Origin: Torreya grandis
Lineage: Eukaryota; Streptophyta; Pinopsida; Cupressales; Taxaceae
Reading direction: 5' to 3'
DNA length: 64,000 bases
Assembly: GCA_037957365.1 (NCBI GenBank)
Contig: JARHVA010000251.1
Location: 1 to 64,000 of the forward strand
Numbering within the stretch: the first letter of the stretch is position 1; every line of letters starts with the position of its first letter. Both the position numbers and the translations under genes were made by a program. Shown one piece after another: positions 31,848 through 44,732 of this stretch. The notes beneath the pieces are model-generated. The model saw only the letters and a program-made list of their open reading frames with translations, made no database searches and was not told the origin of the DNA.

Positions 31848-34786
31848 TGTTAGATAGTTTTCATTAATGTTATGGAGATGTCCAGGTGAGTGGATGAAGC
31901 ATCTTTATAGTCTAAGTGTTAATGAAAAAGTGTATAGTGTGCTTGTCCTAGTATACTTGAAGTAGGCTTGGTTGATCTTTAGTTTTAGAATGATTAGGGA
32001 TAGGCCTAAAGTATTGAGCATGTGTAAGGGGTCTTATCGAAGGTAAAATATTATTGGAAAGATTACGTAAGTGCATGATATTCATCCAATTATTCATTAT
32101 GTTCATCTTGGCATAGTTGGTTCTGTGATAGAAAATCTAAGTAGGTAATTATTTGACAACACCATTCCCATATATGGATGAGTCAAGGGAAGTTAGTCAT
32201 ATGGGTGTAATTAAATTAGTCCCAAGTTATTATGGTTAAAATTTTAGGTCATGAGGTTGAGTGTAGATAAAGATATGTGGGTACAAAGTTAGCTTCTAAA
32301 GTAGAAGTTCAGTAAGTTTCTATACTTAACTAGACCGTCACTACACGTCATGCAGACATGTATGATCCAACAAGTTTGGGCATTTTATCATATGTACTTA
32401 TAGATTCAACATAGGGAAAAAAAATTTAATCTGATGTTTCCTATAATTGCAATAATGTACCTTAAATATTTAGAGTATTGAAGTGATTTCTAGCTCAAGT
32501 TATAAAGCTTCAAAGTTGTTCTAGCAGACTATGATAGGCCAGAGACTGTCAAGTTTAATCACATTAAAGTCTAAGGTCATCTAGTCAGTAGATATAATGG
32601 TGCATGTTAAATCACATATTATGATCCAATGGTATGTGTAAAGTCAAAATGTCAAAGAATGAATGAGATAGTGACATGTGTCACATTCATAGAGCTTGGA
32701 TAGAAGATTAATGATTCACGTGCATTTGCATTGTTAGATCGATGGTGCAAGTTGAGTCAATATGTCAATGTGCATAGAAGGCATGTGGGGCTATAAAGTG
32801 GCACAATTTTAGGATTTATAATTAAAATCTAATGGTGATCACTACAAGATAAATACTTGTTTAATCTATAGTGATTGACGGTGCATATTTGGTTAATATT
32901 TCAAGGGTACATGAGATGAGGTCAACATGTTCACAGTTTAATATTTGGGTAGGGGAATTCTACAAGTTAAATTTTAAGCTAATTCTAAAGAATTTAAATG
33001 GTGCAAGTTGATTGATCTAAGATAAGAGCATGAGATATGTTCTAAGTGAATGAGGTTTAACTATGATCATTTGGATTTAAATATTTGAATTTAACGAAGG
33101 AAAGACTAGTGCTTGGTTTTTGAGCCATAAATTTTGATTTATGCAAAATTTGATGTCGAAATAAAAATAAAAGTTGTAAAGGAAATCAAAGTACATTTTA
33201 AAATATTCATTTAAAGGTATAAATTTTTGTACATTCAAATTTATTGATCTCCAAATTTGATTGTGTGTTCATTCATGATCTACAAGTAACCTAAGAAGGG
33301 TAATAGAGTTGTTCTTGATGGTATTTCGATGTTTCATGATGACTTAACTATTGAAAAGTTTTGTATACTATATGAGGAACATATATGTGGATTATTAAGT
33401 TTTTATCAATAATATTTAGTATGATAAAATGCTTAGAAGGTGATTGTATGTTTGTTCATGGTGGTTGTGTACATAGAATGTTATTTGAATGAATTGAGCT
33501 TTATCAGAAGGGTATTGTGATGGTTGTTATCACTTAAAGAGGACCTATAGATTGTGTGTCATGGGTATATGTATTTGAAAGTTTTATTGTGTTCTTAGTT
33601 TGCTTGGATAAGTGTCAAAGAGGTGAATGGGCCTTCATAGGACCTAAAAGGTGACTTAAGCCTATTTGAAAGAGGGTTGTGCTTAAAAGTGACCCATGTT
33701 AGATTTTTTGAGGGTGAAGGCATGTATTTTGGCCAAAAAATAAGTTTGTGATCATAATAATCATGAATACTCTATAAAAGGTGAAACAAAATGTGATTCT
33801 TTCTAGGATTATATAATAGAAGTATGTGACCTAAGAGAAGAGGTGTGTTTGAGAGTTATGGAGAGAAGGAAAGGGTGAGTTCCCAGTGGATGGGTTGTAG
33901 AGAAAGGTAGGTTAGTGACTATGTGTATGACCTATAGGTCATATTTTTTCTGTAAAGGATAGTGCTCTTGTAGGTTTGAAGATTCAAGATGAGTGAAGAA
34001 GTCTAGAGTGATCCAAAAGGATGTTTTAGATGCCTTGAATGTGAGCAAAGGATAGATTATGTTTGTGTAAGCTTGATAGGCTGATTTGAGAGGCAAATCA
34101 GAGTATGGATTATGTGTATGACCATTTAGTCATTCTATTGAGGTTATGACAAATTTGTTGTTGAGAAGTGTAGATTGATCTAAAAGGTGGTTGCGGATGT
34201 TTGTGGATGTGTGAATAAGTTGAAGAGAGCTATATACATTGTATCTCCATTAGATTGGTAGGCAATCCGTGATCAAGAGATGTTCTTTTCATAGGTGTTT
34301 GGAGGGTGCTCAACATCTAGGTTAGAATAAATTGACCAATAGGTTGTCATAAGGACTTAATCATCTTAGGGGTAGGTTATCCTTATGAAAAAAGTGTTTC
34401 ACTAAAGTTGGTCAAAAGGAATTAACCAATAGGTGGTCAAAAAGACTTGATCATCTTAGGGGCAAGTGCTCCTTATGAAACAAGTGTTTCACTAAATTTT
34501 GGTTAGAAGGACTTGACCAGTATCATATTTGTGATCATCTTATAGGATAATTAGTCTATGTGTTTACAGGATTCAGAGTGGGTTTTATTCCCCAAGAGTT
34601 TTTTCCACATAGATCTTGTGTTATGTGTGTGATCTTGCATTGTCTATTATTATTTGTTATAAACATCTTGAATGCTTGATGAATGGTTGTATTGAATGCT
34701 TAAGTGTTTGAAGGGTTTGTAAATTGAATTGGATTGTTTAACACTATTGATTCACCCCTCCCTCTTAGTGAGTTTTACCTCTAACA
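31848..34786 (+). repeat. C2 3' LTR (2939 bp)
   Basis: Pairs with 24827-27757. TATAAAA at 33773-33779. The 90-bp duplication is conserved (GTGTTTCACTAAA at 34394 and 34484). Ends ACCTCTAACA, followed by CATTT. Confidence 0.9.
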
Positions 34787-35700
34787 CATTTTTCATAATT
34801 GATGAGGCCTTGACTAATGTAGTAGATGGCATACTCTCTTCCTGTATCATCTAATTGGTTGAGAATTAACCCAATTGATATGGGCGTATAAAAAATGTTT
34901 AAGATCAAAGTTTGATTATATGAATTCAAATGAAGAGTGGGTGGGTGAAGTAATGATTCTTTCATATTATCAAATACTTTTTGACATGGGTCCATCCATT
35001 ATAAATTATTACCTTTCTTAAGAAGAGAATTGATGGAGTGGATGTAGTAAGCCATTTTGGGGATGAACCGTCTAATTTCCCTAAGTTTATTGAGATAAGT
35101 GTGAATGTCTAGAATGGAGAGAAGAATGGGCATGTTGATGATAGAAATAATCTTAGTAGGTCAATGTTGATGCCATAGAGAGAGAGTAAAAATATTAATA
35201 ATTTTATAGATGTAATTTGTAAGGATTTAGTCTAACTTTATATTTGAGTAGACGGTTAAAGATGATGGTAAGTTTAGAAAGATGAGTCTTGTGACTTTTA
35301 GATTTAGTAATGAGTTCATCCACATAAGTTTCTACAAATTTTTGGATAAGATCATAAAATATATGAGTCATTGCTCATTGATAATTAGCTTTGGTATTTT
35401 TGATTCTAAAGGGCATTTTAACATAGACATAGCTACCCCATTCTATGGTGAAAGTGGTCTTATGCTGGTATTTAGGGGTAATGTGAATTTAGTTATAATC
35501 TAAGAAACCATCTATAAGAGATAACATTTCATAACTAGTTGTGGAATCAATAATGGCATCTATTAAAGGTAGAGGGAAATTATTTTTGGGATAAGGAAGA
35601 TTAAGATTATAAAAATCAATGTAAATGCGAATGACCATGGTGACTTTTTTTTGAATGGGGACTATGTTAGAAACCCACTTAGTATATTCCATTAGTTTGA
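34787..35700 (-). pseudogene. pol: G2 reverse transcriptase and N-terminal RNase H
   Basis: Minus strand: KWVSNIVPIQKK, IYIDFYNLNLPYPKNNFPLP, MLSLIDGFLDYN (35489-35692), then HKTTFTIEWGSYVYVKMPF and YVDELIT (35314-35325, catalytic YVDD changed to YVDE), followed by CQKVFDNMKESLLHPP and EYAIYYISQGLINYEKC, the start of RNase H. The reading is cut at 34787 by C2. The order and motifs are standard for plant gypsy Pol. The catalytic site is damaged. Confidence 0.9.
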
Positions 35701-37240
35701 TAAAATTAACGTAAAAAAGTTTGATAATTTCTTTGTGACATAAGGTGTAAACCTTAAGTGAAATTTTTTGCTAATTTTGATGCATAGGTTTGGCATTGGG
35801 ATAAGTGATGATATTGTGCACCAAAATACCAGGGTTACCAGACATGTCCTTATAAGAATAGGTAAAGATATCATGATGTTTATCAAAAAATAAGCTAAAT
35901 TTATCATGCTTAGTAGGTGAAAGTTCATGAGAGATAGTGATAGGTTGAGAGCATGATGGAGTACCATATTCAATGTGAGTAGTTTCTTTTATAAGCATAA
36001 CATTGTCATCTTGGAAGTGGTATGGTGCATTAGGTAGAGAAGAAATTGGATTAGCTTTAGGATTGGTGATAGCAATGAAGTTTTAGAAACAAGGGGCTTT
36101 GTTTTTTAAATTACCAAGTTTATGATGTTGTTGAGGAAGTTGAGGTTCTCGAGCATGAAGTAATTCAAGAATAACTTCATCACTAGGCAGAGTGGGAAGA
36201 GGACCAAAATACTCAACATGTCTACTTCAAGATCAATAATTTGATTACAAGTATATCATATTCATAATGTATCTAATGGGCATATGTGGCCTTGGAATCC
36301 AATGTAATATTCGGAGTAGGAAGAGTAGATGGATTATAAGAGATTAGTGTATTGTTAGTTTCTTTAATGGGTGAAGAATCATATGTAAGGATGGTCTTTT
36401 TTAAGTGGTAGAGAAGATGCAAGAATTTCCAAAGGTTCAGAAGGTAAGGGTTGTTCTACCACCCAAGGAGTATCAATAAGTGGATAATTAATAGGAGGTA
36501 CATGACCTTTGGGATTTAATTCATGATCTATGGAAATGGTATGAACATCTTGATTGAAAGCATGTATTTGAGCTAATTTTTTTTTGATAATGTTGAACAT
36601 CCAATTATTGAGATTGAACTTGGGCCATGATGTATTTATCATCTTAGGTTGGATAAATGGTAGATGTTTAATATTCAAGGGGAGTTTCAAAAGGTGAAAT
36701 TTCAATGTTACGAAACTTTCATGGAGACATGATGAGAGGATCTGGGAATAATTTGTCCACTCCATAGTAATTACATGTGAAGGCATATTTTGGTAAAGAA
36801 GGTTCCTGAGTATTGCATGGAGGGGGAAATTACTTATCTCATCAATGAGAGTAAAACTGCAATCATGAGGAAATAAAGAGGGAGGAAGCCACTCTAAGAT
36901 ATAAGGAAGTGGCTTAGTAGTGTTGCAAGTATGTTGTAAATCATTAGGTTCCTAATCATTTGAATAAATAAGAGTGACTCGTAAGCTTGGACTGATGTTG
37001 ATGAAATCAAGTAAGGGAGCATTATTGAGGGTAGGAATGGTAGGAATGTGATATTGAGATTTTAGATTAGGAAGTTGAATACTCCAAGGGTTGGGATCAA
37101 CTTCATGCTTATACCATTTGCCATTATGTAAGAATTTGATGCATTGACTGCCAAAAGAAGTGGTGACCTTCATTTTATGAGTCCAAAGGTGATTGGGGAG
37201 AATGTTATAAGATAGGGGAAAATCAAGGACCATAAGTTTA
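35700..37240 (-). pseudogene. pol: G2 protease-RT region
   Basis: The stretch 36952-37233 reads MVLDFPLSYNILPNHLWTHKMK, the post-protease motif usually written FxVLDxPxSYNxLLGRPWIH, and QCIKFLHNGKWYK. Further down, 36379-36786 is a variable linker, and 35771-35998 gives PTKHDKFSLFFDKHHDIFTYSYKDM, the segment just before RT in this branch. The protease active site itself is not clear. Several frame changes are present. Confidence 0.78.
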
Positions 37241-39060
37241 GTTTGACTAATCTTATGTCTAATTGTTAGAAAAAGCCAAATACAACAAAGTGGATTTCGA
37301 TTAATTTAATAAAATCTATGATAGGTAAGGTTGGTTTTCTTGAGATGATCCTTATTATAACCAAGTTATTAGATGAGACACAAATATGTCACGTTAATAC
37401 TAAACACTTCATCAACTTAAACTTTAAGGATGATGGTAGTATTAATGGATATTTTAATTAATAGTGGTGGATCATTGATGATAAAAAAGATCTCATCATT
37501 AATCATGTCCTCTTTAAGAAATTTGATAAATAGTTTGGAAGAAGAAAACAAGTTTTCAATGATGTTCATGTTGGTAGGTTGAAGCTCAATAGAAGGTGGT
37601 TCTTCATCTATGAGAGATGGATCTTCAATTTCTTATAATTATTGCATAAGGAATGTACAATGATAAGAAGAAGTATAAAATAAATCCATAAGTGGAATCT
37701 TTCAAGGCATGGAGTTAAGTTCTTCCAAAAAGTTCCAATGGGATTTAGAAGAAGAACTAGTGTGAGTTTTGGAAGGTAATGTAGATTTTGAAGGAATATA
37801 ATTTCTTAGGGGTTTGAAATGAGGAGGTGGTTCCTCATGGGATTCTGAATCTAAATTTGTGGTTCTAGTATCTTTTAGAAGTTGTTCTTCTAAATATGTT
37901 TTCTTAGGTTTTGTGACATAATCTTTCTGAGCTACTTTGTGATGATAATTAACCTTATTGTGTTAGCATATTGAGAATTATTATAATATTAGTCATAGTC
38001 AGCATCAATATCACAAACATCCTTGGTATTTTGTTGGTTATTAGTTGTGGAATTTATTTTGGTTATTAAAAGAAGAAGCTTTGGAAGCTTATCATTTTTG
38101 ACAAGTAGTGTCACACTCTTGATGACAAAGGTTGTTCATGACTTTGTGATTGAAGGAATCACCAAAAATGTAGGAGATATTTCATGGGAATGACCAATGT
38201 TAGCCTGAAACCAAAAAAATTTATTACGTTCATACCACTTAGGAGGATTATAGGATAAGTAAAAGTTTTAGAGGGTGGTAAGAATTGTTTCATTTGATGC
38301 ATAGTGAGTGGTATATGAGAAGATGAGGGAGTGTTGGCTTTGAAAAATCCTAGATTGGTTTGAGGAGTATTTTTAGTGATGGCATTGGTAGAAGTTTGAA
38401 AATATTCTTTAAAGAATTTGGGATTCAATTCAAATTACTTCACGAGAAAGTCTTGACATTTATCATGGTTAAGAGCTTTGTTAAGTGTTTGAGGAGAAAA
38501 AGTGTGAACCTTATAATGAAGAAACAAAGTTAAATTAATTGTAAAGAGTTTAAATAAATTGTCATCAGTCATGTTATGGTCAACTTTATGGGCTAGAGAT
38601 TTCCATAATTTGATAAAATCATGAGTTGATTCAGTGGAAGATTGCTTAGCATTGATGAAATGGCTAATATAATTTTTGAGAAGATCATTATGTCAAAACT
38701 CTTTGACTATAGGATTAACCAAATCCTCAAGTTTTAAAATGGAATGTTGGGGAAGTTGGTTGTACCATTCTAATACATTGCTAGTGAAGATTTTAACTAG
38801 AAATTTAGTCGTGGAGAAAGTATTAGTTTGGATCCACTCTTTGTAAAGATTACCAGAGGCTTTAAAAAAGGATGCAAGGTCTTTATTACCATTATATTTG
38901 ATAGTTGGAGATATATTAATAATATAAATGAACATGATGAAAGGAGCTAAAGTCTCATTTTGGATATTTTGAAGCATTTTGTTATTCATAATAGGTTCAT
39001 AAATAACTTTTCTTGAGGAATATTGAAGTAAAGGAATAAGTTGAAGGTTGGTTAGCACAA
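37241..39060 (-). pseudogene. gag: G2 gag
   Basis: The stretch 38693-39058 holds the Gag core: YNGNKDLASFFKASGNLYKEWIQ, LVKIFTSNVLEWYNQLPQHSI and LEDLVNPIVKEF, matching Retrotrans_gag (usually LxGxAxxWYxxLPxxSI, FxxLxxxFxxxF). Downstream, 38159-38428 has NPKFFKEYFQ and a Ser/Thr/Pro linker. A zinc knuckle is not clearly visible. Many stops. Confidence 0.8.
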
Positions 39061-39848
39061 TTGATCAAATGATGTTGTAATTACATAATTTGAGAGGTGT
39101 TATAAGTTTGGATTATGTTAATTTATTATATGACTTGTGCAAGAAGTTGAGTCGTATCAATTAGTAGGTTAGTGTTTATAGGAAAATTCCACTAATTATT
39201 ATTGGTATTAAGTCATGTCAGATAGAAGACAAAATAAATAAGTCGACCAGGTTGACTTAGTTTTTTGTATGATTATAATTTTGAAGACTGTAAACTTTGC
39301 AAAATAGAACTATAAAGAGGAACTAAATTGAAAGAGAGATAAAGAAAGGAATCTTGGTGGGTTGGAGGATGTTGGGGACTATAAAATTTATATTAAATTA
39401 TATTGAATATTGATTTGAAGCTCTACCAACTATGTTGACTAGGTCAACGTAGTTCTATAAAGATGACTATACTAGCTTGGTCAACCTAGTTTGTTATCTA
39501 GAATCTGATTGTAATACTAAGTCGACCAGTTTGATCTAGTTTATTGTTTTAGAGTTGAATAAGAGACTAAGTCAACCTGTTTAGCATAGTCTACTATTTA
39601 AAAGTGAATATGAGTATTGTATCGACCTATTTGATCTATTAACCTATATCTAATGAATACTTACATAAAAATAATAAAATCATTTTTTATGTGATTGTGT
39701 GTTTAACCTATGCACAAAAGTTGGAAACTATACCAACCTTATTGACCTAGTATCACAAATATAGAAAAATAATAAATAAAATGAAAAAATGAAAAAAAAA
39801 CATGAAATAAAACCTGTAAGATTTAGATTCATGTTAGGTTGAAAAGAA
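39061..39848 (-). other. G2 leader with TTGAC/GTCAA dyad array
   Basis: Between gag and 5' LTR lie at least six degenerate units with core ACTAGGTCAA ... TTGACTTAGT, each close to a palindrome: about 39240-39261, 39431-39453, 39474-39496, 39517-39545, 39568-39595 and 39615-39645. The homologous leader of L1 (45869-46374) has the same array. No primer site is clear; the position just inside the LTR reads TTCTTTTCAACC. Confidence 0.75.
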
Positions 39849-41039
39849 TGTATGCAATAAAAAATGCATCAGATCTATAAATCAATCCTAGCTCAAAGAA
39901 GATATATCCTACTTACATTTCTGATTGGGGATACATTAGATAACTAGGAACATGACCAATATAGATCTTCTAGACCCAATTAAGAGATCTCATATCACAA
40001 ATAATATCACTAGGGAGGGTTTCAAAGCCTCTAGTCAATCAAAACAATGCAATAACCTTAATTAAATCCTATGTTTTCATATTCACTATACTAATAACAA
40101 GTAAAGCAAAGAAATATAATTTAGAGCTCGCCAAATATTATGGCACAAAGTTGGGGATAATAAAAAACAAAAGTAGACATGAATAGGAGAATCATATTTA
40201 ATATATGTTTAGGTAAGACCCTAATGCCTGGAGAAGAAGAGTAATATTATTCAAAATCTATTACTTATGTTACTTCTATTTACTAAAGAGAGGAGCAAAG
40301 TTAGAGATGCTTACATAGAAGATAAACCCATCAAGATTAAATCTCTCCCTTAGAAAAATGTGTTTTGAAAGAGGTTATTATGGTTTATAATGATCACTAA
40401 GAAAGGCCAAAGCATCCAAAACTTCTCCACAAGATTAGATTCTTCTCCAAGTAGAAACCCTAAGCTAAGACTTCTCAAATACAACGGTATAAGAACAAAT
40501 TATAAATAAGCACAAATTAATCATAAATTTTGATGTATCTATAATAATTTCAAAATATATGTGTTTATATAGATGGATTTAACCCTAAACACTTTTGAAA
40601 GTGTTGATCGACAGGGTCAACCTAGTCGACCTAGTATCATTATTGATAAAAAATCACTAGGTTATGAACTAGGTTAGCCAAGATCTGAACTAGAATTTAA
40701 ATTAGCTTCATAAATAAGAGTACAAGTTCAACCTAGTTGACTTAGTCATATAAAAATTTTAAAGTGTTTTTAGGTTAGGAAAAGGGGTAATGAAAGTGGT
40801 AAAAGACTAAAGGAGTGTGCAAAAGAGGAGTAATAGCTTAAGGGAATGTTTGTAGGAGTTGGTTGGATTGGAAATTAGTGGAAATAAGTGACAAAAATCC
40901 TATGAATCACTAATGGTATTCCCACCCCTTTCTTGGTGTGCCCTTAGGTCATGCACTTAGAGATATTGAGACTCAATAGGTTCTTATAAGTTAGAAAGCA
41001 TCGGTATTTGGTAAAAGTTAAAAATAGTATGTGTATACA
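39849..41039 (-). repeat. G2 5' LTR (1191 bp)
   Basis: On the minus strand it begins TGTATACACATA and ends GCATACA. It matches the L1 LTRs at 44733-45868 and 56082-57279 along its full length. TATATAA box at 40565-40571 (minus). No partner 3' LTR of G2 is seen in the window. Confidence 0.9.
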
Positions 41040-42965
41040 AGAAGAAGTTTAAGAATGTGTTATCATGGAATATGGATGAAACCAAGTACATGGAGATGTT
41101 TTTAAATTCTTTTAATACATGCTCATGTTTTGTATAAGTTTTGGTGGTTAGTGGTTATAGGGAAAAAGTTACTCACAAGTTGACATATTTGGCTTAATAA
41201 GGTCTATGTATAGTGAGGTTATGAGACTGGTCTACAAGTCTAATATTAATATTTAACTATATTATATTTATATCTAATAATGGCCTATTTATCTCATAGG
41301 ATCATCTTAATGAATTTTAATTATTTGAAATTGCTCATACAAGTGTTGAAGGTCAATGTCACCATGACTATGCTTTAAGGTAAATTCGTAGTTCTAGGTA
41401 AGCAAGTCACAGTGATGAGTTTAAGGCTCTATGCCTTTAATAGAAGTATATAATACACATTGTGTTTTTTTGGTACATGTTTTTCGTATATGTCCTTTTT
41501 ACAAGGTCTTAAATTTAGTGAAAGTGATTGAAATGTTGAATCTAAAATGCCTTGATGGGTTTTGGTTTGATTGTGTATACAAAATATAAAAGATTGGTCT
41601 ACAAGACCAATATTTGACATTAGACCTTATGATTATTGTAATTGAAAGTGGTATAAAGATTTAAAAGGATATTTTAAAGATATTAGTGGTCATAGGAAGT
41701 TTTCTTTTAGGTGTTGATCAAGTTATTTGTGACTGGGTTTTGGAGTGTTCTGGCAATTTTGAGAGGGCTATTTGTAGAGAAAGGGTTGAATCCTTTTGCC
41801 CTGAGTTGTAAAGTTTAAATAACATGGTGATTACCATGATATCATTTAGTTAATATATATGTTCTATTTCCATGGTTTTTTATGTAATTTGTATTTAATC
41901 TTTAGTAGTTCAAGATAGACTTTCTATAAGTTCATAGGCCTAATTGTGAACAATGTTAATGGTGTGCTTCAAGTGGTAGTTGGAGATAAAAAGTGACATG
42001 AACCTAATATTAGATAAGTGGGGGTAAATTTGAATGTAATATTAATTATTAATATTCTTTACGAATTTTTAAATTATTCCAAGGAGATCAAAGGGAAATG
42101 TGTGCTAATGAAGGCCTAATTGAATTAGGTCTCCTTAAGGCCTAAAAGAAGGATTTGTTCTAATTAAGCTATGGCCAACATAATTTAATGATTAATTAAT
42201 GTTTGTGGTATGAACTAAGGAATTTTTTATGCAAAATATAATAATGTAAGTGTGTGTGGCTGACTTAGAGGTGTATGAGCAATAGCCTAGTATAAGAACA
42301 AGGCTTAATATGCCTAATTAACAAGTTAGAGTGTGAATGAATGGAAGAGAAGGATATACCACTTTAAATAGACAAATGAGGTCTTATAGGACATCATAAG
42401 GGTAAATATAAGATATAATTAAGATATAATAAGGGTAATGTAGATTAATATCAAGGTTATATGACCTAATCTATCTTGAAGAGACCTAGTTGAGCGAAGG
42501 AGCCTACAAGGTAGTTTGAGAGGGATAGAAGAGTTTTAAGAGATGAAGAGGTAGCCATAATAAATTGTTTAAGAAACAAGGTGTCCTAAATGTGATCTAA
42601 GAAATAAACTAGTTGAGTTTGTGTTGATTCATTTAGGGGGTTGGTGCCTCCTTATAAGTTGATGCTTGATAAAGCCTAGCTAGGCTGGTATTTATCTAGT
42701 TGGGGTTGGTGCTCCATGTGCAGTTGGTGCTCTAATAAATTTGGTGTTTGTCTTATAGAACTATATTCCATTTAAATATATCATTGTATTTTATTTCCCT
42801 TGAGGTTTTCTCACATATGTGATGTGTTCTTATGTTTCATGCTTATGTGGATAGGTGTTTATGCTTACAAGATCTATATGGTTGCTTGAATGGTCATTAT
42901 TACTTAAGTGATATTGATAATATAATTTTTGAAGACTGATTCACCCCCCAGTCATTTTTATTACA
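41040..42965 (+). repeat. Probable copia (SIRE-like) LTR remnant
   Basis: The right end, GATTCACCCCCCAGTC then TTATTACA (about 42932-42965), resembles the C2 LTR end (GATTCACCCCTCCCTC). Upstream, repeated GTTGGTGCTC phrases (42660-42750) resemble tail repeats of such LTRs. A possible start is TGTTATCATGG at 41058, but no matching flanking duplication is found, so solo LTR versus fragment is open. A perfect hairpin, ATTGGTCT-ACA-AGACCAAT, lies at 41593-41611, with a weaker relative at 41226-41246. Confidence 0.5.
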
Positions 42966-44727
42966 GCAAAAAAGGATCACTAAGACTATTTTTAGAAGTA
43001 ACATATAAATCTGATTCATATCTAGATTGATGATAATTGATTAATAAAGCATCCAAGAATTATGTTATGATTTCATCTTGATAAGGATCAAGAATCATGT
43101 TTTATAAATGGTTAACACTCAAATTAGAGACATCTTCAAAGAGATAAGTTTTAGCATGACTTTATTTATTGAAAATAGATATTGATTTTGACATGGATTC
43201 TGATTTAGATGTTGATGTCAAACATGATCTTGACCATTCTAATTCTAACTCCCATAAGGATGTTGATGAAGTGATGTCACTGATAGATGATTTTTAGTAT
43301 CCATAAAGAGGGCATTTTGGATAGAATCATTATTTGTAAGTACCTCCTTCACCTTGGATTTGGGAAAGGGTACTTTAGGCTTAATGGATTTGGATAGGAT
43401 ATATAGATGTTTGGTATGGGATGGTTATGGTATGGCAAGGATTGGGGCCATGAATTTTTTTTAGAAGGGAAGATGATTGATCATAATTAGGAGGTTATTC
43501 TTGGCATAACCCCTTTGTAATAGCCTTAGGTGTAGAAATATTGGACTCTCCCTTAGTTTTAATGTTGTCATTATCAATTAGCTTTTGAATATAATATCTA
43601 AAAGGGTGACATATTTTAGTAGAAATATTAGGGACCTTATGATATATACAAAATAATTTAGCTTGATACCATGAGGGAACATGTTTATAAAAATATAGAG
43701 TTCTTATTTTTAGGTGGAAAATCATGCCTATGGACCTCAATTTTCAAAATAGTGCTTCCACAAATATTAGAAGAGTGGTATATTCCTTGTCTCTAGTGTT
43801 AGATATGGAAGTATTAGATTTAGGAATGGAATAATGGGATGCCAATGTCATGATATTGAGGGATGGTGAGGTTGATAAGCTAGGCTTCCCTTTGATAGCA
43901 GGACAGGAGATTTATGATGGACTATGATAGGTAAATGGAAGATTTGATTATGGATAGGTATAAATTGGTGGTAAGGTGAGTTGAATGGGTTCAAGTCATT
44001 TAAGAAATTGGGAACCCATCTCAAGGAGCCACAAGAGGAATCCCTCTTTATTTTTAGTAATATATTTATTGAATAGGGTGATCTTTGGACTAGGAAGGTT
44101 ATGATAAGAATTAGGACTAGTGGATGGGGGATTGGAATGGGATTAGTTGTCACAATAATTAGATGTGGATAAGGGCTGATGAGGGAATTTTTTACGAGGT
44201 TATTTTAGGCATAGGGGATAAAAATCATTAAAAAGGTGGGCATCTATCTCCAATCATCTCAAAAGGCATTCATCCTTGTTGGCAAAGATATACTTATTAA
44301 ATAGGGTGACCTTTATGATGAACAGATGATGGGGTAGGCCATGGCTAAATAACATATGGTTGAGGTATAAATGGGGATTGGGATAATGGTTTAGGATTGA
44401 TGTGGTCAAGGTCATAAGGTAGGTGATAAACCATTTCTAGGGCCCATAAAAGGATCTCATTCTTATTAACAAATACGTATTGGTCCATGAGAACTAGGTC
44501 CACATCCATGTGGGTAGATAATGGATGAGGGATGGATAAAAAAGGGGATAGTGTGAAGGTAGATTTATGATAGGATAAAAATATTAGATCTTGAATAAAG
44601 TAAGTCTGAATTATTGAGCTAATATGATGGGTGATGGTGAGGACAAGATAGATTAAATGGATTAGGATATAAGACTAAGATTATATTTTAAATACATAAT
44701 ATAATAGGTGATAAAAAGATATTAACG
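42966..44727 (-). pseudogene. gag: G4: minus-strand gypsy gag relic
   Basis: The minus strand at 43495-43740 gives YKHVPSWYQAKLFCIYHKVP, then KICHPFRYYIQKLIDNDNIK. This matches the Gag C-terminal motif of plant gypsy elements (CxYHxxxGHxTxxCxxLxxxIQxLIDxxxI). Upstream (higher coordinates) a segment with LFN-YI-NKDE-LLRWLE-like reading recurs three times, near 44009-44090, 44240-44315 and 44431-44504. Interrupted at 44733 by L1; similar GAT-rich, compositionally matching sequence resumes after 57284. Confidence 0.7.
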
Positions 44728-44732
44728 ATGAC
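44728..44732. repeat. Target-site duplication of L1, left copy (ATGAC)
   Basis: Partner ATGAT at 57280-57284, one C/T difference. Confidence 0.72.

Larger units (their letters stand above)
24827..34786 (+). mobile_element. C2: gag-only copia-like element with 2.9-kb LTRs
   Basis: LTRs 24827-27757 (2931 bp) and 31848-34786 (2939 bp) flank a 4.1-kb interior. The interior has a primer-site relic, a SIRE/Maximus-type copia Gag with several zinc knuckles, a long non-coding part and a polypurine tract. No protease, integrase or RT is recognised. That structure fits the class called TR-GAG (terminal-repeat element with GAG domain). The LTR end region ATTCACCCCTCCC is typical of plant copia elements. 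LTRs are visibly diverged, so insertion is old. Confidence 0.88.
16958..41039 (-). mobile_element. G2: minus-strand Ty3/gypsy (Tat-like) element, twice interrupted
   Basis: Read right to left: 5' LTR (39849-41039), dyad-rich leader, gag, protease, RT, RNase H, extra RNase H. C2 (24827-34786) and N1 (17621-24442) are inserted within it. Leaving out each insertion with one 5-bp duplication keeps the G2 frame across both junctions, which is strong evidence that the pieces are one element. The integrase and 3' LTR are not seen; sequence left of 16957 is repeat A. Heavy decay indicates an old copy. Confidence 0.88.

Noticed and set aside
41058..42965. Solo LTR with clean target duplication
   Set aside because: The right end looks like a copia LTR, but no start gives flanking 5-bp repeats matching those after 42965.
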